A stretch of DNA of 36,509 nt from Candidatus Parcubacteria bacterium (GCA_019661855.1 JAIFWM010000001.1:1-36509), one strand, 5' to 3'; positions 1-6,626 are shown, numbered from the stretch's first letter. Program-made: numbers and translations. The notes: generated by a model from the letters alone, not told the origin.

Positions 1-112
1 GAATAGAAGGAACCTCAAACAAAACATCAAACGCTCGAGCGAGCGCTGCAGAATCCATCTGCTTGGGGCGGTGATATCTCAACTTCGGAGGCTTTCGGGG
101 TTTGCCAGCCAT
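1..112 (-). CDS. Partial hypothetical protein, N-terminal 37 residues
   Basis: An open frame starts with ATG at 112 on the minus strand and runs off the left edge. The visible part begins MAGKPRKPPKLRYHRPKQMD and is very basic for its first 18 residues, then becomes a likely amphipathic helix (SAALARAFDVLFEV). I do not recognise the family. There is no Shine-Dalgarno site. Upstream is an unusual G9 tract inside a possible promoter (122-146). The frame is uninterrupted over 112 bases, which alone is weak evidence; the codon pattern looks coding. Function unknown. Confidence 0.5.
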   Translation of the reverse strand, partial: MAGKPRKPPKLRYHRPKQMDSAALARAFDVLFEVPSI

Positions 113-121
113 GACTGCCAA

Positions 122-146
122 AGTGTACCCCCCCCCGCACGCGCAA
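122..146 (-). promoter_or_regulatory. Possible promoter with a G9 tract in its spacer
   Basis: On the minus strand a -35-like TTGCGC (146-141) and a -10-like TACACT (127-122) are 13 nt apart, and nine consecutive G fill the spacer up to the -10. The start codon at 112 follows 9 nt later. A 13-nt spacer is too short for a normal promoter, so it would be weak unless the G tract lengthened. This is inference from pattern only. A (TA)n stretch lies just upstream at 150-161. Confidence 0.3.
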
Positions 147-161
147 GTTGTATATATATAT

Positions 162-863
162 CTATTCAGACAGTAACTCTGCTAATTTACGACCTAGTTC
201 TGTGAGTCTATGTTCGCTTGCACCGCCTCCACCCCGCCAGGTATCTAAAGTAGAGCCGCTTAGTATTTCTCGAGGAGCAATCAGTTGCAGTCGCATTAAA
301 TTATCCTCGAAGCGCAGTACTTGTTCCTTTGCGGCAAAACCAATGTTTTCTGCAACCTTGCCCGCCCACCAATCACTTTGCCTCTGGTTCCTAGTAGCTT
401 CTTGAGGGTTATTCAATATCTGATGAGCTCCAGCCAAAATCCGGATTTCCGAACCACTCAATTGTTTGCAGATATCCAACATGTCGTATAGAGAGGACCT
501 CTCCTCTTCTGTGATATCTTTGTGTAACGCATGTTTAAATATTTTTTTTGCTGCATCCCACGTTTCTTCGTCAGGATTTTTTTCGCCGAGAAATTTTGCG
601 AGATCTAGGATGGAACGAGTTGTTTTTTCGGAATTAAGCGTTTCCTCATCTATCTTCCCTTCTTCTGTTTTATTACGAATTTCATCAAGCAAGCCTTTCA
701 ATCTGCCTTTAATAAAATTCCGCCCAACAGAGGAGATGGCCGCAAGCATTGTTTCTGGACTCATCCACACTGTCGGGTTAAACAAATCAACAGCATTAAT
801 AAAGAGGTCAAGCCCAAGCTCCTGAATGGTCGCAAAAGGCTTTTGTTGTTTTCCATCTTTCAT
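162..863 (-). CDS. Hypothetical cytosolic protein, 233 aa
   Basis: The protein is soluble, mostly helical and charged, with no signal peptide or membrane segment. The N-terminal part carries a hydrophobic patch (LGLDLFINAVDLFNP, residues 17-31). The middle is rich in E and K. The C-terminal part has a flexible GGGGAS stretch before a final helix. I do not recognise a known domain. The ATG at 863 has no good Shine-Dalgarno site. It is preceded on the same strand by the broken reading frame ending at 889, so the two may once have formed an operon. The codon pattern supports real coding; function is unknown. Confidence 0.7.
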   Translation of the reverse strand: MKDGKQQKPFATIQELGLDLFINAVDLFNPTVWMSPETMLAAISSVGRNFIKGRLKGLLDEIRNKTEEGKIDEETLNSEKTTRSILDLAKFLGEKNPDEETWDAAKKIFKHALHKDITEEERSSLYDMLDICKQLSGSEIRILAGAHQILNNPQEATRNQRQSDWWAGKVAENIGFAAKEQVLRFEDNLMRLQLIAPREILSGSTLDTWRGGGGASEHRLTELGRKLAELLSE

Positions 864-888
864 ACTTCGTAGGGGTTATCCTACGCCT

Positions 889-1011
889 TTAGGCCTCTTT
901 CGGCAAAAAGCCGTAATCAATGCCGCGGCGGAGTGGTGGAGGGAGTTCGATTAAGACTTCAAACGGGATTTCGAAACGTTGGTTTGCGTTCCCACCACGC
1001 CGACTTTCATA
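889..1011 (-). pseudogene. Probable frameshifted or atypically started small gene
   Basis: A 40-residue minus-strand frame ending in TAA at 889 reads very like protein (it contains RFEIPFEVLIELPPPLRRGI and ends DYGFLPKEA), but it has no ATG, GTG or TTG start in frame; an in-frame stop lies about 30 bases above the tyrosine codon at 1011. An ATG at 1010 is one base out of frame. It lies 8 nt after a TGG-CATAAT extended -10 element (1027-1019), where a near-leaderless start would be expected. One inserted base in the GTGGTGGG run would join that ATG to the protein-like frame. It is either a frameshift (real or a sequence error) or a gene with an unusual start. Family unknown. Confidence 0.35.
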
Positions 1012-1086
1012 AGTCTGGATTATGCCACAAAATTATGGTATTGTCGCGGCGGACTTGAGTCAGGCATTTTAACAGGGAGACAACCT

Positions 1087-1452
1087 ATGCCTCATATCCG
1101 CGCTATTTGCACCACCGGAGACGAAGGGCGCAGATTCCTTTTTGCACACGCTCTGAGAATTCGGAAAAGTTTGTCAGCGGTGAGTGGTTATGAATTAAGC
1201 AAGATTGCCCTCATTCCTGAACATATCGCTCGCGAGCACATCGTGCCAGAATTCAATCTAGATCCAATTGAATTTGTAATTGATGTCGGCATACAAATTG
1301 ACACACCTGGCAAAGCAAAGCAGTGTGCACTGAAATTTCGTGACACAATTCTTGCTCGCTGTCCTGACATCAAACAATGGAAATTTGGTGTCTGGGTACG
1401 CAGTATACTGGTGAACGAATACGTCTCATACGACCCTGAAGGAGAAATCTGA
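1087..1452 (+). CDS. Hypothetical protein, 121 aa
   Basis: I chose the ATG at 1087 because it sits 6 nt after a strong Shine-Dalgarno sequence (AGGGAGA); an in-frame upstream extension to 979 has no ribosome site. The protein starts MPHIRAICTTGDEGRRFLF and is a small soluble alpha/beta-looking protein with no signal peptide. No domain recognised. It is followed after 1 nt by a 34-residue membrane peptide gene and then a terminator, so the two form one transcription unit. It belongs to the SD-led small-gene class of this window. Function unknown. Confidence 0.7.
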   Translation: MPHIRAICTTGDEGRRFLFAHALRIRKSLSAVSGYELSKIALIPEHIAREHIVPEFNLDPIEFVIDVGIQIDTPGKAKQCALKFRDTILARCPDIKQWKFGVWVRSILVNEYVSYDPEGEI

Positions 1453-1453
1453 C

Positions 1454-1558
1454 ATGCTCAATATATCGGACGTTCTGCTAATCACCGCAGCTATTGTCCC
1501 AGCAACTATCGTCTGGGCCATAATGACATTCACAGACCTATTCACCGGCCGACGATAA
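1454..1558 (+). CDS. Small single-membrane-span peptide, 34 aa
   Basis: ATG at 1454 starts one base after the TGA of the previous gene. The peptide starts MLNISDVLLITAAIVPATIV and ends TDLFTGRR. It has one hydrophobic span (about residues 7-26) and a basic end, so it should sit in the membrane with the C-terminus inside. A strong intrinsic terminator follows at 1591. The tight coupling and the terminator argue that it is translated. Function unknown. Confidence 0.5.
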   Translation: MLNISDVLLITAAIVPATIVWAIMTFTDLFTGRR

Positions 1559-1590
1559 CCCAACCAGCTCTTCGTTATGCCCCCTGACTT

Positions 1591-1624
1591 GGCCCCGGAC
1601 GGTTTCCGGGGCCTTTTTTCTTTT
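1591..1624 (+). terminator. Intrinsic terminator
   Basis: GGCCCCGG (1591-1598) pairs perfectly with CCGGGGCC (1606-1613) around a 7-nt loop and is followed by TTTTTTCTTTT. It ends the 1087-1558 unit. Confidence 0.9.
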
Positions 1625-1631
1625 AGTATCA

Positions 1632-1659
1632 TTGACATTATCAATGTTTAATGTACAGT
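1632..1659 (+). promoter_or_regulatory. Sigma70-type promoter
   Basis: TTGACA (1632-1637) and TACAGT (1654-1659) are 16 nt apart, directly after the preceding terminator. It would start transcription near 1666 and drive the gene at 1728. Confidence 0.6.
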
Positions 1660-1727
1660 TCTGGATGGGTAGAACCCTGGCAGAGATGCCATCATCAACC
1701 GAGAGGGCTTTCCAGAGATGGAAAGTG

Positions 1728-2150
1728 ATGAATATGTCGAAACAGATTGTTGAAAATCTAATCCGTGGTTCCCAAACCATTGATCGCGTTAAAATGGAAA
1801 TCGAGATGGTTTTGGGCATGGTCGACTCACAAGTCAAAGAAGAGGATTGGACGAAACTTGATAACGATATAGATGAACACCTTTTTCCTAGTGCTTATGG
1901 GACTTGGCGTGTCGTTCCTCTATGGGGTCACGAAGGTTATCATCTTCTTGTGCAGTTTTCCGGAACTGCGCCAGGACTTCGGTATGTGCGTAGTACTAAA
2001 ACTTTGCAACGACCTATGTATTCTGAACAGCGAAGTGCTGTTCTGACTCACGCGGCACTTCCAGAGTTCATTGCGGGTATGACAAAACTCATACCTGAAC
2101 TCACTGAAAGGCTAGAGCCCATTATTGAGGCAGCCACTTACCAAGGCTGA
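1728..2150 (+). CDS. Hypothetical protein, 140 aa
   Basis: The ATG at 1728 follows a weak purine-rich site (GATGGAAAG) and lies about 60 nt after the predicted transcription start; in-frame ATGs at 1665, 1686 and 1734 are alternatives. The N-terminal half is charged and helical (KQIVENLIRGSQTIDRVKME). The C-terminal half has a Trp- and Tyr-rich beta-like stretch (YGTWRVVPLWGHEGYHLLVQ), then a helix. No signal peptide or membrane span. I do not recognise the family. It stands alone between its own promoter and terminator, like other small accessory genes here. Confidence 0.65.
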   Translation: MNMSKQIVENLIRGSQTIDRVKMEIEMVLGMVDSQVKEEDWTKLDNDIDEHLFPSAYGTWRVVPLWGHEGYHLLVQFSGTAPGLRYVRSTKTLQRPMYSEQRSAVLTHAALPEFIAGMTKLIPELTERLEPIIEAATYQG

Positions 2151-2170
2151 ACAAGGATTACACGGTTCAA

Positions 2171-2192
2171 AACCCGCGCTTCGGCGCGGGTT
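2171..2192. terminator. Bidirectional intrinsic terminator
   Basis: AACCCGCGC, loop TTCG, GCGCGGGTT form a perfect 9-bp stem. It lies between converging genes (1728-2150 plus, 2203-2823 minus). A moderate T-rich tail follows on both strands. Confidence 0.8.
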
Positions 2193-2202
2193 CTTGCTTG
2201 TC

Positions 2203-2823
2203 CTACTCCCCTAGTCTGCCTAAGTACGCTGCTTTGCGGCGCCAGCTATTTTTCATCCACTCGGGTGCCATGTCGGTTGGCCCCAAACGCGTAATTTTGG
2301 TGTTAAATCCTGCAAACCAAAGGATGCCCATTTTAATTTCGTTCGTATAGTCTCCAAAGAAAAACCAAATAAACCATGGATGCGAACCTGAAAGCACAAA
2401 CACGCGCGAGGATTTGCCTTTTAATCGTTTGTACCAACCGGTCACTAACTTGCCTCCCATGTCTTTGCGCATATTAAAGGCAAATCCCGGGAGCCACATA
2501 CGGTCAAACAAGCCTTTAAGCATCGCGGGCATCGTTTGCCACCAGTTTGGATAAAAAAGCACAAAATGGTCGCACCATTTGATAGCCTCCTGCAAGTTCT
2601 TAAGATCCGGCTCCAAATCTTGAATCGCCTTATATCCCCTGTGAAGGATTGGATCAAACTTTAAATCGGTTAGGTTAAATCTTTTTACCTCATGACCTGC
2701 TTTGCGTGCCGCAGCTTCGTAGAGTGTTGCCAGCTCTGCGGTAATAGACTCACTTTGGTTGGGGTTAGGATGCCCTAAGAGCAATACAATTTTCTTAGGA
2801 GATCGATCGCGAAAAAAACTCAT
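2203..2823 (-). CDS. NAD(P)H-dependent flavodoxin-fold oxidoreductase (Flavodoxin_2/NQO1-like)
   Basis: The protein has the fold of quinone reductases such as MdaB and KefF, which use FMN or FAD to pass two electrons from NAD(P)H to quinones. Seen in sequence: an N-terminal strand and phosphate-binding loop (VLLLGHPNPNQSES, residues 13-26), the family motif FYPNWWQTMPAMLKGLFDRM near the middle, and a C-terminal KNSWRRKAAYLGRLG helix. At 206 residues the length fits the family. It begins 5 nt after the stop of the upstream membrane protein gene (2829-3833), so both are probably on one leaderless transcript. Likely role: quinone or disulfide redox balance in the cytosol. The exact substrate cannot be told. 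Confidence 0.88.
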   Translation of the reverse strand: MSFFRDRSPKKIVLLLGHPNPNQSESITAELATLYEAAARKAGHEVKRFNLTDLKFDPILHRGYKAIQDLEPDLKNLQEAIKWCDHFVLFYPNWWQTMPAMLKGLFDRMWLPGFAFNMRKDMGGKLVTGWYKRLKGKSSRVFVLSGSHPWFIWFFFGDYTNEIKMGILWFAGFNTKITRLGPTDMAPEWMKNSWRRKAAYLGRLGE

Positions 2824-2828
2824 TTAGT

Positions 2829-3833
2829 TTATTTTACCGTAACTTCTGCTTTGTGTTTTTCCACATCCTCAGGAGTTTTAGGCATCACATGGAAGTTCGG
2901 CAAGAACGGACTATCGCCACGGTCTTTGATTATTGGTTGTGCTACTACAGGTTGAACCGGGACAATAGCTACGGGCTCAGGTTTAAGCGGATCCTTTTGC
3001 AAAGGAAGCTTCTCAAACGTTTTAGCAGGCGCTATTTCCGAATGCACGGTAGGCAAAGTAAATACTGGTTTTGGAGGTGGAGGAAGTGGTTTAGGAGGTG
3101 GCGGCGGAGGAGGTGGAATTGGTTTAGGCGGCGGGGGTGGTGGCGGAGGTACCGGCTTTGGTGGAGGAGGTGGAGGTGGCGGAGGTTCTACTTTTTTAAT
3201 CGGAGGCGAAATATGCACGGGAGGGGAAATAACTTTGGCACTCTTAGCCTCTATCGGGTACTCAATTTTCTTGCTAGAAAATTGCTCAATCCTCGCCCCG
3301 TCGTGCTGCGGAGCCCCTCCCGAGGCAAGAGTTCCTACGTTTTTTCGTGTGAATTTCGTTAAACCCCACCAACATAAACTAAAGCCTGCGACCCACATAA
3401 CATAAAGAATGCCGAGATTCACCCACGTGGTGATAGGCGCCAAAATATGCACGATAAAAAGTGCATACCATGTAGCACCCGCAAGTGCCTCGCCTTTGCC
3501 TGGAGATAAAATTTTATTTTGGATAAATATTGCGCAAAGAAAGACGACACCTATGAGTACCCATTTAAAGAGGAATATAGGTGCAAAGATCACCTCATAC
3601 TCCCGCGCCAAAAAGTGCGTAGTTGCTATGAGGAGGCCCGACCCAATGATCATAAAAAGTCCAGTGTCTAAGACCTTCCCTACCGCGCGAGCAAAGCCGT
3701 CTTCTTTTTTGTCTATTACCCCGTCGCGCATCGAGAGCAGGTACGAAAGTAAAAGAACCGTCTCAGCACCAACGCCGAGCATCACACCTAATTGCTGAAA
3801 TGAATACAGAAGAAGAGAAAATAATTCTCCCAT
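2829..3833 (-). CDS. Membrane protein with long polyproline C-terminal region, 334 aa
   Basis: The N-terminal half holds about four to five hydrophobic spans (for example GLFMIIGSGLLIATTHFL and FLFKWVLIGVVFLCAIFI). From about residue 215 comes a striking run of PPPPPPPPPKPVPPPP-type repeats, then a short charged tail. The proline codons are mixed (CCT, CCA, CCG, CCC), which suggests selection for the protein and not simple DNA slippage. The proline rod could span the cell envelope. Translation should need EF-P. The ATG at 3833 lies 6 nt after TGC-TAAAAT and has no Shine-Dalgarno site, so it is probably leaderless. It is followed by the oxidoreductase gene. Family not recognised. Confidence 0.8.
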   Translation of the reverse strand: MGELFSLLLYSFQQLGVMLGVGAETVLLLSYLLSMRDGVIDKKEDGFARAVGKVLDTGLFMIIGSGLLIATTHFLAREYEVIFAPIFLFKWVLIGVVFLCAIFIQNKILSPGKGEALAGATWYALFIVHILAPITTWVNLGILYVMWVAGFSLCWWGLTKFTRKNVGTLASGGAPQHDGARIEQFSSKKIEYPIEAKSAKVISPPVHISPPIKKVEPPPPPPPPPKPVPPPPPPPPKPIPPPPPPPPKPLPPPPKPVFTLPTVHSEIAPAKTFEKLPLQKDPLKPEPVAIVPVQPVVAQPIIKDRGDSPFLPNFHVMPKTPEDVEKHKAEVTVK

Positions 3834-3839
3834 ACGAAA

Positions 3840-3848
3840 ATTTTAGCA
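3840..3848 (-). promoter_or_regulatory. Extended -10 element for leaderless gene
   Basis: TGC-TAAAAT (3848-3840) ends exactly 6 nt before the ATG at 3833, so transcription should begin on the A of ATG. Confidence 0.6.
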
Positions 3849-3849
3849 T

Positions 3850-3880
3850 GAAAAGCAAGAGGCCCTGTTGCCAGGGCCTC
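3850..3880 (-). terminator. Intrinsic terminator of the small gene 3907-4089
   Basis: GAGGCCCTG (3859-3867) and CAGGGCCTC (3872-3880) form a perfect 9-bp stem with a 4-nt loop. On the minus strand it is followed by TTGCTTTTC. Confidence 0.8.
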
Positions 3881-3906
3881 AAGAAGCAAGCATAAACACG
3901 TTGGAA

Positions 3907-4089
3907 TTATTTGCGAATGGTGCGGGCGCACCCTTGCACACGATGACGGTAAGGTTTCGGTTTGCCGTTCTCTTTGAGTCGAGCGATCATCTCGTCAAAC
4001 TCTCGAGAAACTTGTACTGCGGGCCATTCGAGACCGCGAACGTTATTAACCTCGGTGTTCGATCCGTTCTTTCGTGCTTGCTGCTCCAT
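3907..4089 (-). CDS. Small basic hypothetical protein, 60 aa
   Basis: I chose the ATG at 4089 because a strong GGGAGG Shine-Dalgarno site precedes it; the longer frame to 4161 would overlap the end of the neighbouring gene. The protein begins MEQQARKNGSNTEVNNVRG and ends with a strongly basic tail (KPKPYRHRVQGCARTIRK). No signal or membrane span. It has its own terminator, and a promoter may lie inside the end of the upstream secreted protein gene. It may bind nucleic acid because of the basic tail, but that is a guess. Confidence 0.6.
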   Translation of the reverse strand: MEQQARKNGSNTEVNNVRGLEWPAVQVSREFDEMIARLKENGKPKPYRHRVQGCARTIRK

Positions 4090-4138
4090 TGAGTCACTCC
4101 CTCCCGGTTGCTCAATACTCGTCAAAATATCATTCTTT

Positions 4139-5719
4139 TTATTCCACATCAATGGTTGCACTACTCGTAATGCCGCTTGTTTGTCCGGTGAACGTGTAGG
4201 TGTGCGTACCAGGAGTCGAAGGTGCGTTCATTGAGCCAGTCGAAAAGTTGCCGCCACCATCTGCATGTGCACTACCTATAGTTGAACCATCGAGATCAAC
4301 CGAAACGGACTCTTCGATACCAAACCCGCGGCCAACAAAATCTGTATGGCGATCCGCCCTAACCCTTTGTCCGTCTTGATCAATGCGTCCCGTGCGAGTT
4401 GATGATGTTTGCCGCGGTTCAGGCTGGGGTGGAGGTGGAATTACCTCGGGTGGAGTTTCGGGAGTAGTTGACCCTTGATCAGGATTAGTTGGCGGTGTCG
4501 AAGGACTCGTGTCTGGAGTCGATGACGAAGTATCGGGAGTTGAAGTCGATTGATCTGGTGTGGTGGTGGCCGGAGTTTCAGGAGTTGTTGTCCCAGTGTC
4601 AGGTGTAGTGGTTGGTGTTGAAGTCGCTACAGGTAAAGTAGTTGTACCAGTGCCACTAAACCATTTAGTAAGTACATCCTGTGCTGGTTTGTTTTGCGGC
4701 ATGTAATCGTTGTTGCCCTCACCCCCTGCGCCAGGGTTTATGTCCCAACGCCACCAATATATCCCCGCGATCCAAGGGTAGTCGTTCCAATAACTCATGA
4801 GTGCCTCGTACGAATTGGTTTGTGCGCTCGCGTTATAGGACCCGCCACGTTGCCAGTTCCATGGATCCTGGTACGAGTTGTCTAAACTTCGGTATCCTAT
4901 TTCAGTAAAGATAATAGGTTTGCCGACTTGGTCGTGAAATGCGGTTAAATCATTTTTGTTCCAATAATCCCACGCTCCTTTGAGCCCATCGACTGATCCA
5001 TCAGAATTCAACTGGTAGTAGGTTGAGAGTCCAACGTAGTCGAGCGACGACCAGAAGCCAATGTATTTCTTTTCGTTGTTAAACGGATCGTTGCCATTGT
5101 CGTTGGAGTTAGCGCTGTAGGTAAGTGAACCGGAATAGACCGCGCGAACTTTGCCGATTAAATCAACCCAATGCTGCGTGTTTGAAGAGTTCATATTGTC
5201 TGCGGCCATAGATACCAACTCAATACCCACGACCATCATCTCGGCGTTGTGTGCCTGCCCAATCTGTGCCCAATGCACCAACCAATTGCCGTAGTTGTTA
5301 AACCACGTGTCTCTGTCGCCCGGGTTAATGTATGCACGCCAGTCGCCTGTATAGACCTCAATATGAGGCTTCAGTGTTACCTTGAGCCCCAGCGAGTGTG
5401 CGTAGTCTATTGCGCTTGCGAGAGCCTCGTCAGTTGGTGTGTTCCAGCCAGGAGCGAGGTCAGTTGAACCAGTGTTTGATTGATAAAACGGAATTACCAG
5501 CGCCACATGTGACGCGCCAGTTGCTGCTAAATTGCGCAACGACTCTTGAAACGAAGTTCCACTAAAGTCGGTAGTTGAGTTGGGCACCATCGTTACCCCT
5601 TGCTGCCAGTCTGACACTGCTGCGCGTGCAGGTACTGCCGCAAAGAGTCCAACCGCGAACATCATAAACGTTATGACTAAAAGTGATGCTGAAACACGTA
5701 TAAAGGTATTCGTATGCAT
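4139..5719 (-). CDS. Secreted GH113-like TIM-barrel glycosidase with Thr/Pro linker and Ig-like C-terminal domain
   Basis: Residues 1-33 are a signal peptide (hydrophobic core LLVITFMMFAVGLFAA, then PARAAVSD). Residues about 36-345 resemble the TIM barrels of glycoside hydrolase family 113 and related beta-mannanase or xylanase-like proteins: strands HVALVIPFYQ, LKVTLKPHIE and MVVGIELVSM, and IIFTEIGYRS. Glu167 and Glu273 are the likely acid/base and nucleophile. A Thr/Ser/Pro-rich linker (about 350-430) follows, then a beta-sandwich of TIG/Ig-like type with GRGFGIEESVSVDLDG and GNFST. It probably acts outside the cell on host or environmental polysaccharide; substrate unknown. A -10-like CATAGT preceded by TGG lies 6 nt before ATG, so it is probably leaderless. 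Confidence 0.82.
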   Translation of the reverse strand: MHTNTFIRVSASLLVITFMMFAVGLFAAVPARAAVSDWQQGVTMVPNSTTDFSGTSFQESLRNLAATGASHVALVIPFYQSNTGSTDLAPGWNTPTDEALASAIDYAHSLGLKVTLKPHIEVYTGDWRAYINPGDRDTWFNNYGNWLVHWAQIGQAHNAEMMVVGIELVSMAADNMNSSNTQHWVDLIGKVRAVYSGSLTYSANSNDNGNDPFNNEKKYIGFWSSLDYVGLSTYYQLNSDGSVDGLKGAWDYWNKNDLTAFHDQVGKPIIFTEIGYRSLDNSYQDPWNWQRGGSYNASAQTNSYEALMSYWNDYPWIAGIYWWRWDINPGAGGEGNNDYMPQNKPAQDVLTKWFSGTGTTTLPVATSTPTTTPDTGTTTPETPATTTPDQSTSTPDTSSSTPDTSPSTPPTNPDQGSTTPETPPEVIPPPPQPEPRQTSSTRTGRIDQDGQRVRADRHTDFVGRGFGIEESVSVDLDGSTIGSAHADGGGNFSTGSMNAPSTPGTHTYTFTGQTSGITSSATIDVE

Positions 5720-5725
5720 AGCCCC

Positions 5726-5734
5726 ACTATGCCA
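5726..5734 (-). promoter_or_regulatory. Extended -10 element for leaderless gene
   Basis: TGG-CATAGT (5734-5726) ends 6 nt before the ATG at 5719. The hexamer matches TATAAT in 4 of 6 positions. Confidence 0.5.
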
Positions 5735-5739
5735 AAGTC

Positions 5740-5753
5740 CCGCTGAACAGCGG
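5740..5753. repeat. 14-bp palindrome upstream of the glycosidase gene
   Basis: CCGCTG-AA-CAGCGG is a perfect inverted repeat placed just upstream of the -10 element of the minus-strand gene, where a regulator could bind. It has no T tract, so it is not a terminator. Confidence 0.45.
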
Positions 5754-5778
5754 ATGATTCATTAAAACTACTAAAGAC

Positions 5779-5807
5779 TTGACATATTACCCATAATATG
5801 ATATACT
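5779..5807 (+). promoter_or_regulatory. Near-consensus sigma70 promoter
   Basis: TTGACA (5779-5784), a 17-nt spacer and TATACT (5802-5807): one mismatch from consensus with ideal spacing. Transcription should start near 5814 and produce a short mRNA ending at the terminator at 5949-5980. Confidence 0.85.
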
Positions 5808-5832
5808 AGAGCTCTAACTGGAGGAGCCTCAA

Positions 5833-5910
5833 ATGAAAGCATTCGCCTTGTTAGCAATTGCCTTCCTCGGCATTGCGATTTATCTCGCAGGCCACATGAT
5901 CTTCGGTTAA
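5833..5910 (+). CDS. Very small membrane peptide, 25 aa
   Basis: ATG at 5833 follows a strong GGAGGAG Shine-Dalgarno site. The peptide, MKAFALLAIAFLGIAIYLAG then HMIFG, is one hydrophobic span with a single Lys near its start. It is the only frame between a near-consensus promoter and a strong terminator, so a dedicated transcript seems to exist just for it. It resembles small membrane modulators or type I toxin peptides in build, but no antisense RNA is evident. It could instead be a short non-coding RNA with a chance frame; the ideal ribosome site argues against that. Confidence 0.55.
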   Translation: MKAFALLAIAFLGIAIYLAGHMIFG

Positions 5911-5948
5911 GGTCGGCCCAAAGAAGGCCACCATTCCTCCCCACCTTG

Positions 5949-5980
5949 GCCCGCGCTCGCGCGGGCTTTTTTCTTTTTTT
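5949..5980 (+). terminator. Intrinsic terminator
   Basis: GCCCGCG and CGCGGGC (5949-5966) form the stem, followed by TTTTTTCTTTTTTT. The tail reaches the stop codon of the convergent gene 5979-6434. Confidence 0.9.
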
Positions 5981-6434
5981 AACGGCTTTTGTCGCCAGGA
6001 ATGGGATACTTATTCGCCTTTTTGTCCATCACTTTTTTTATCAAACTTTCATCTATTGTTGTATTTGACTGAATCCCTTTTGCTCGTAACTCCGCCAATG
6101 CCGGATCAATAGGTACAGCCATTTCTTTAGATTCTTCTCGGCGATCTTCTATATTGTCAGACTCTGGCAAACTTTCATAAGCGAGATCTCTATCCGAGAC
6201 AACTTCCTTCACTTTTTCAGACATCTCCTGTCTTGCAACTGCTTCATCTAACTGCCGTGCGATCTCTGCTTCTCTTTTAACACTGTCTATTTTATCCATT
6301 GCAGCATTGGTAGCAATATGGCCTCCTGTTGCAACAGTCGCTCCAAACAACATCGCTCGAAACGTCTGACCAAACCCTCTTTTCTTTTCTATTTTATTTT
6401 GCGGCTTTGGGTTAAATTGTGGTCCTGCTTCCAT
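5979..6434 (-). CDS. Hypothetical protein with one short hydrophobic segment, 151 aa
   Basis: A basic start (NKIEKKRGFGQTFRAM) is followed by a weakly hydrophobic Gly/Ala/Thr stretch (LFGATVATGGHIATNAAM, about residues 28-46), then a long charged, probably coiled-coil region rich in E, K and R. It may be membrane-attached or a structural protein. I do not recognise the family. The ATG at 6434 has TGA-TAAAAT ending 6 nt before it and no Shine-Dalgarno site, so it is probably leaderless. It sits directly after the terminator of the upstream pair of genes. Confidence 0.68.
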   Translation of the reverse strand: MEAGPQFNPKPQNKIEKKRGFGQTFRAMLFGATVATGGHIATNAAMDKIDSVKREAEIARQLDEAVARQEMSEKVKEVVSDRDLAYESLPESDNIEDRREESKEMAVPIDPALAELRAKGIQSNTTIDESLIKKVMDKKANKYPIPGDKSR

Positions 6435-6440
6435 TCGTTA

Positions 6441-6449
6441 ATTTTATCA
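6441..6449 (-). promoter_or_regulatory. Extended -10 element for leaderless gene
   Basis: TGA-TAAAAT (6449-6441) ends 6 nt before the ATG at 6434. It overlaps the stop codon of the upstream small gene (6447). Confidence 0.6.
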
Positions 6450-6626
6450 TCTTTTTAAAAAAGAAAAGGCCCCCAAAGTGGGGGCCAGTGTGCGAGCCGG
6501 CTCTTTGACCGGCTCGCGTGTCGGAGGGGGCGACTGGGGCCCCCTTTGCGGCTGCGGTACATACGCAGGATTCGGCACCCTATCTGGCACAGGGATAGGT
6601 TTTGAGTCATCTTGAGCGTAGATCAT
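6447..6626 (-). CDS. Small proline-rich protein, 59 aa, with terminator inside its 3' end
   Basis: ATG at 6626 overlaps the TGA of the upstream gene as ATGA and follows an AAAGGAG ribosome site, so the two genes are translationally coupled. The protein starts MIYAQDDSKPIPVPDRVPNP and is rich in proline and charged residues; it is probably disordered. The codons for its last residues (TLAPTLGAFSFLKR) lie in a GC-rich hairpin plus T tract, and those for REPVKEPAR lie in another perfect hairpin. Either the gene end is used both as code and as terminator, or the frame is only partly real. No family recognised. Confidence 0.5.
   Translation of the reverse strand: MIYAQDDSKPIPVPDRVPNPAYVPQPQRGPQSPPPTREPVKEPARTLAPTLGAFSFLKR
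6455..6517 (-). terminator. Intrinsic terminator with an extra upstream hairpin
   Basis: On the minus strand GCGAGCCGG/CCGGCTCGC (6517-6492) is followed by GGCCCCC-ACTTT-GGGGGCC (6486-6468) and a T tract TTTTCTTTTTT. The second hairpin with its tail is a classic intrinsic terminator. Both lie inside the coding region of the small gene. Confidence 0.8.

Noticed and set aside
2853..3362. Plus-strand open frame rich in Trp and Arg
   Set aside because: It is the mirror of the polyproline repeats on the minus strand; the composition follows from proline codons and it has no start signals.
2829..3833. TonB protein
   Set aside because: Despite the proline-rich region, there is no TonB C-terminal domain and the membrane part has several spans rather than one.
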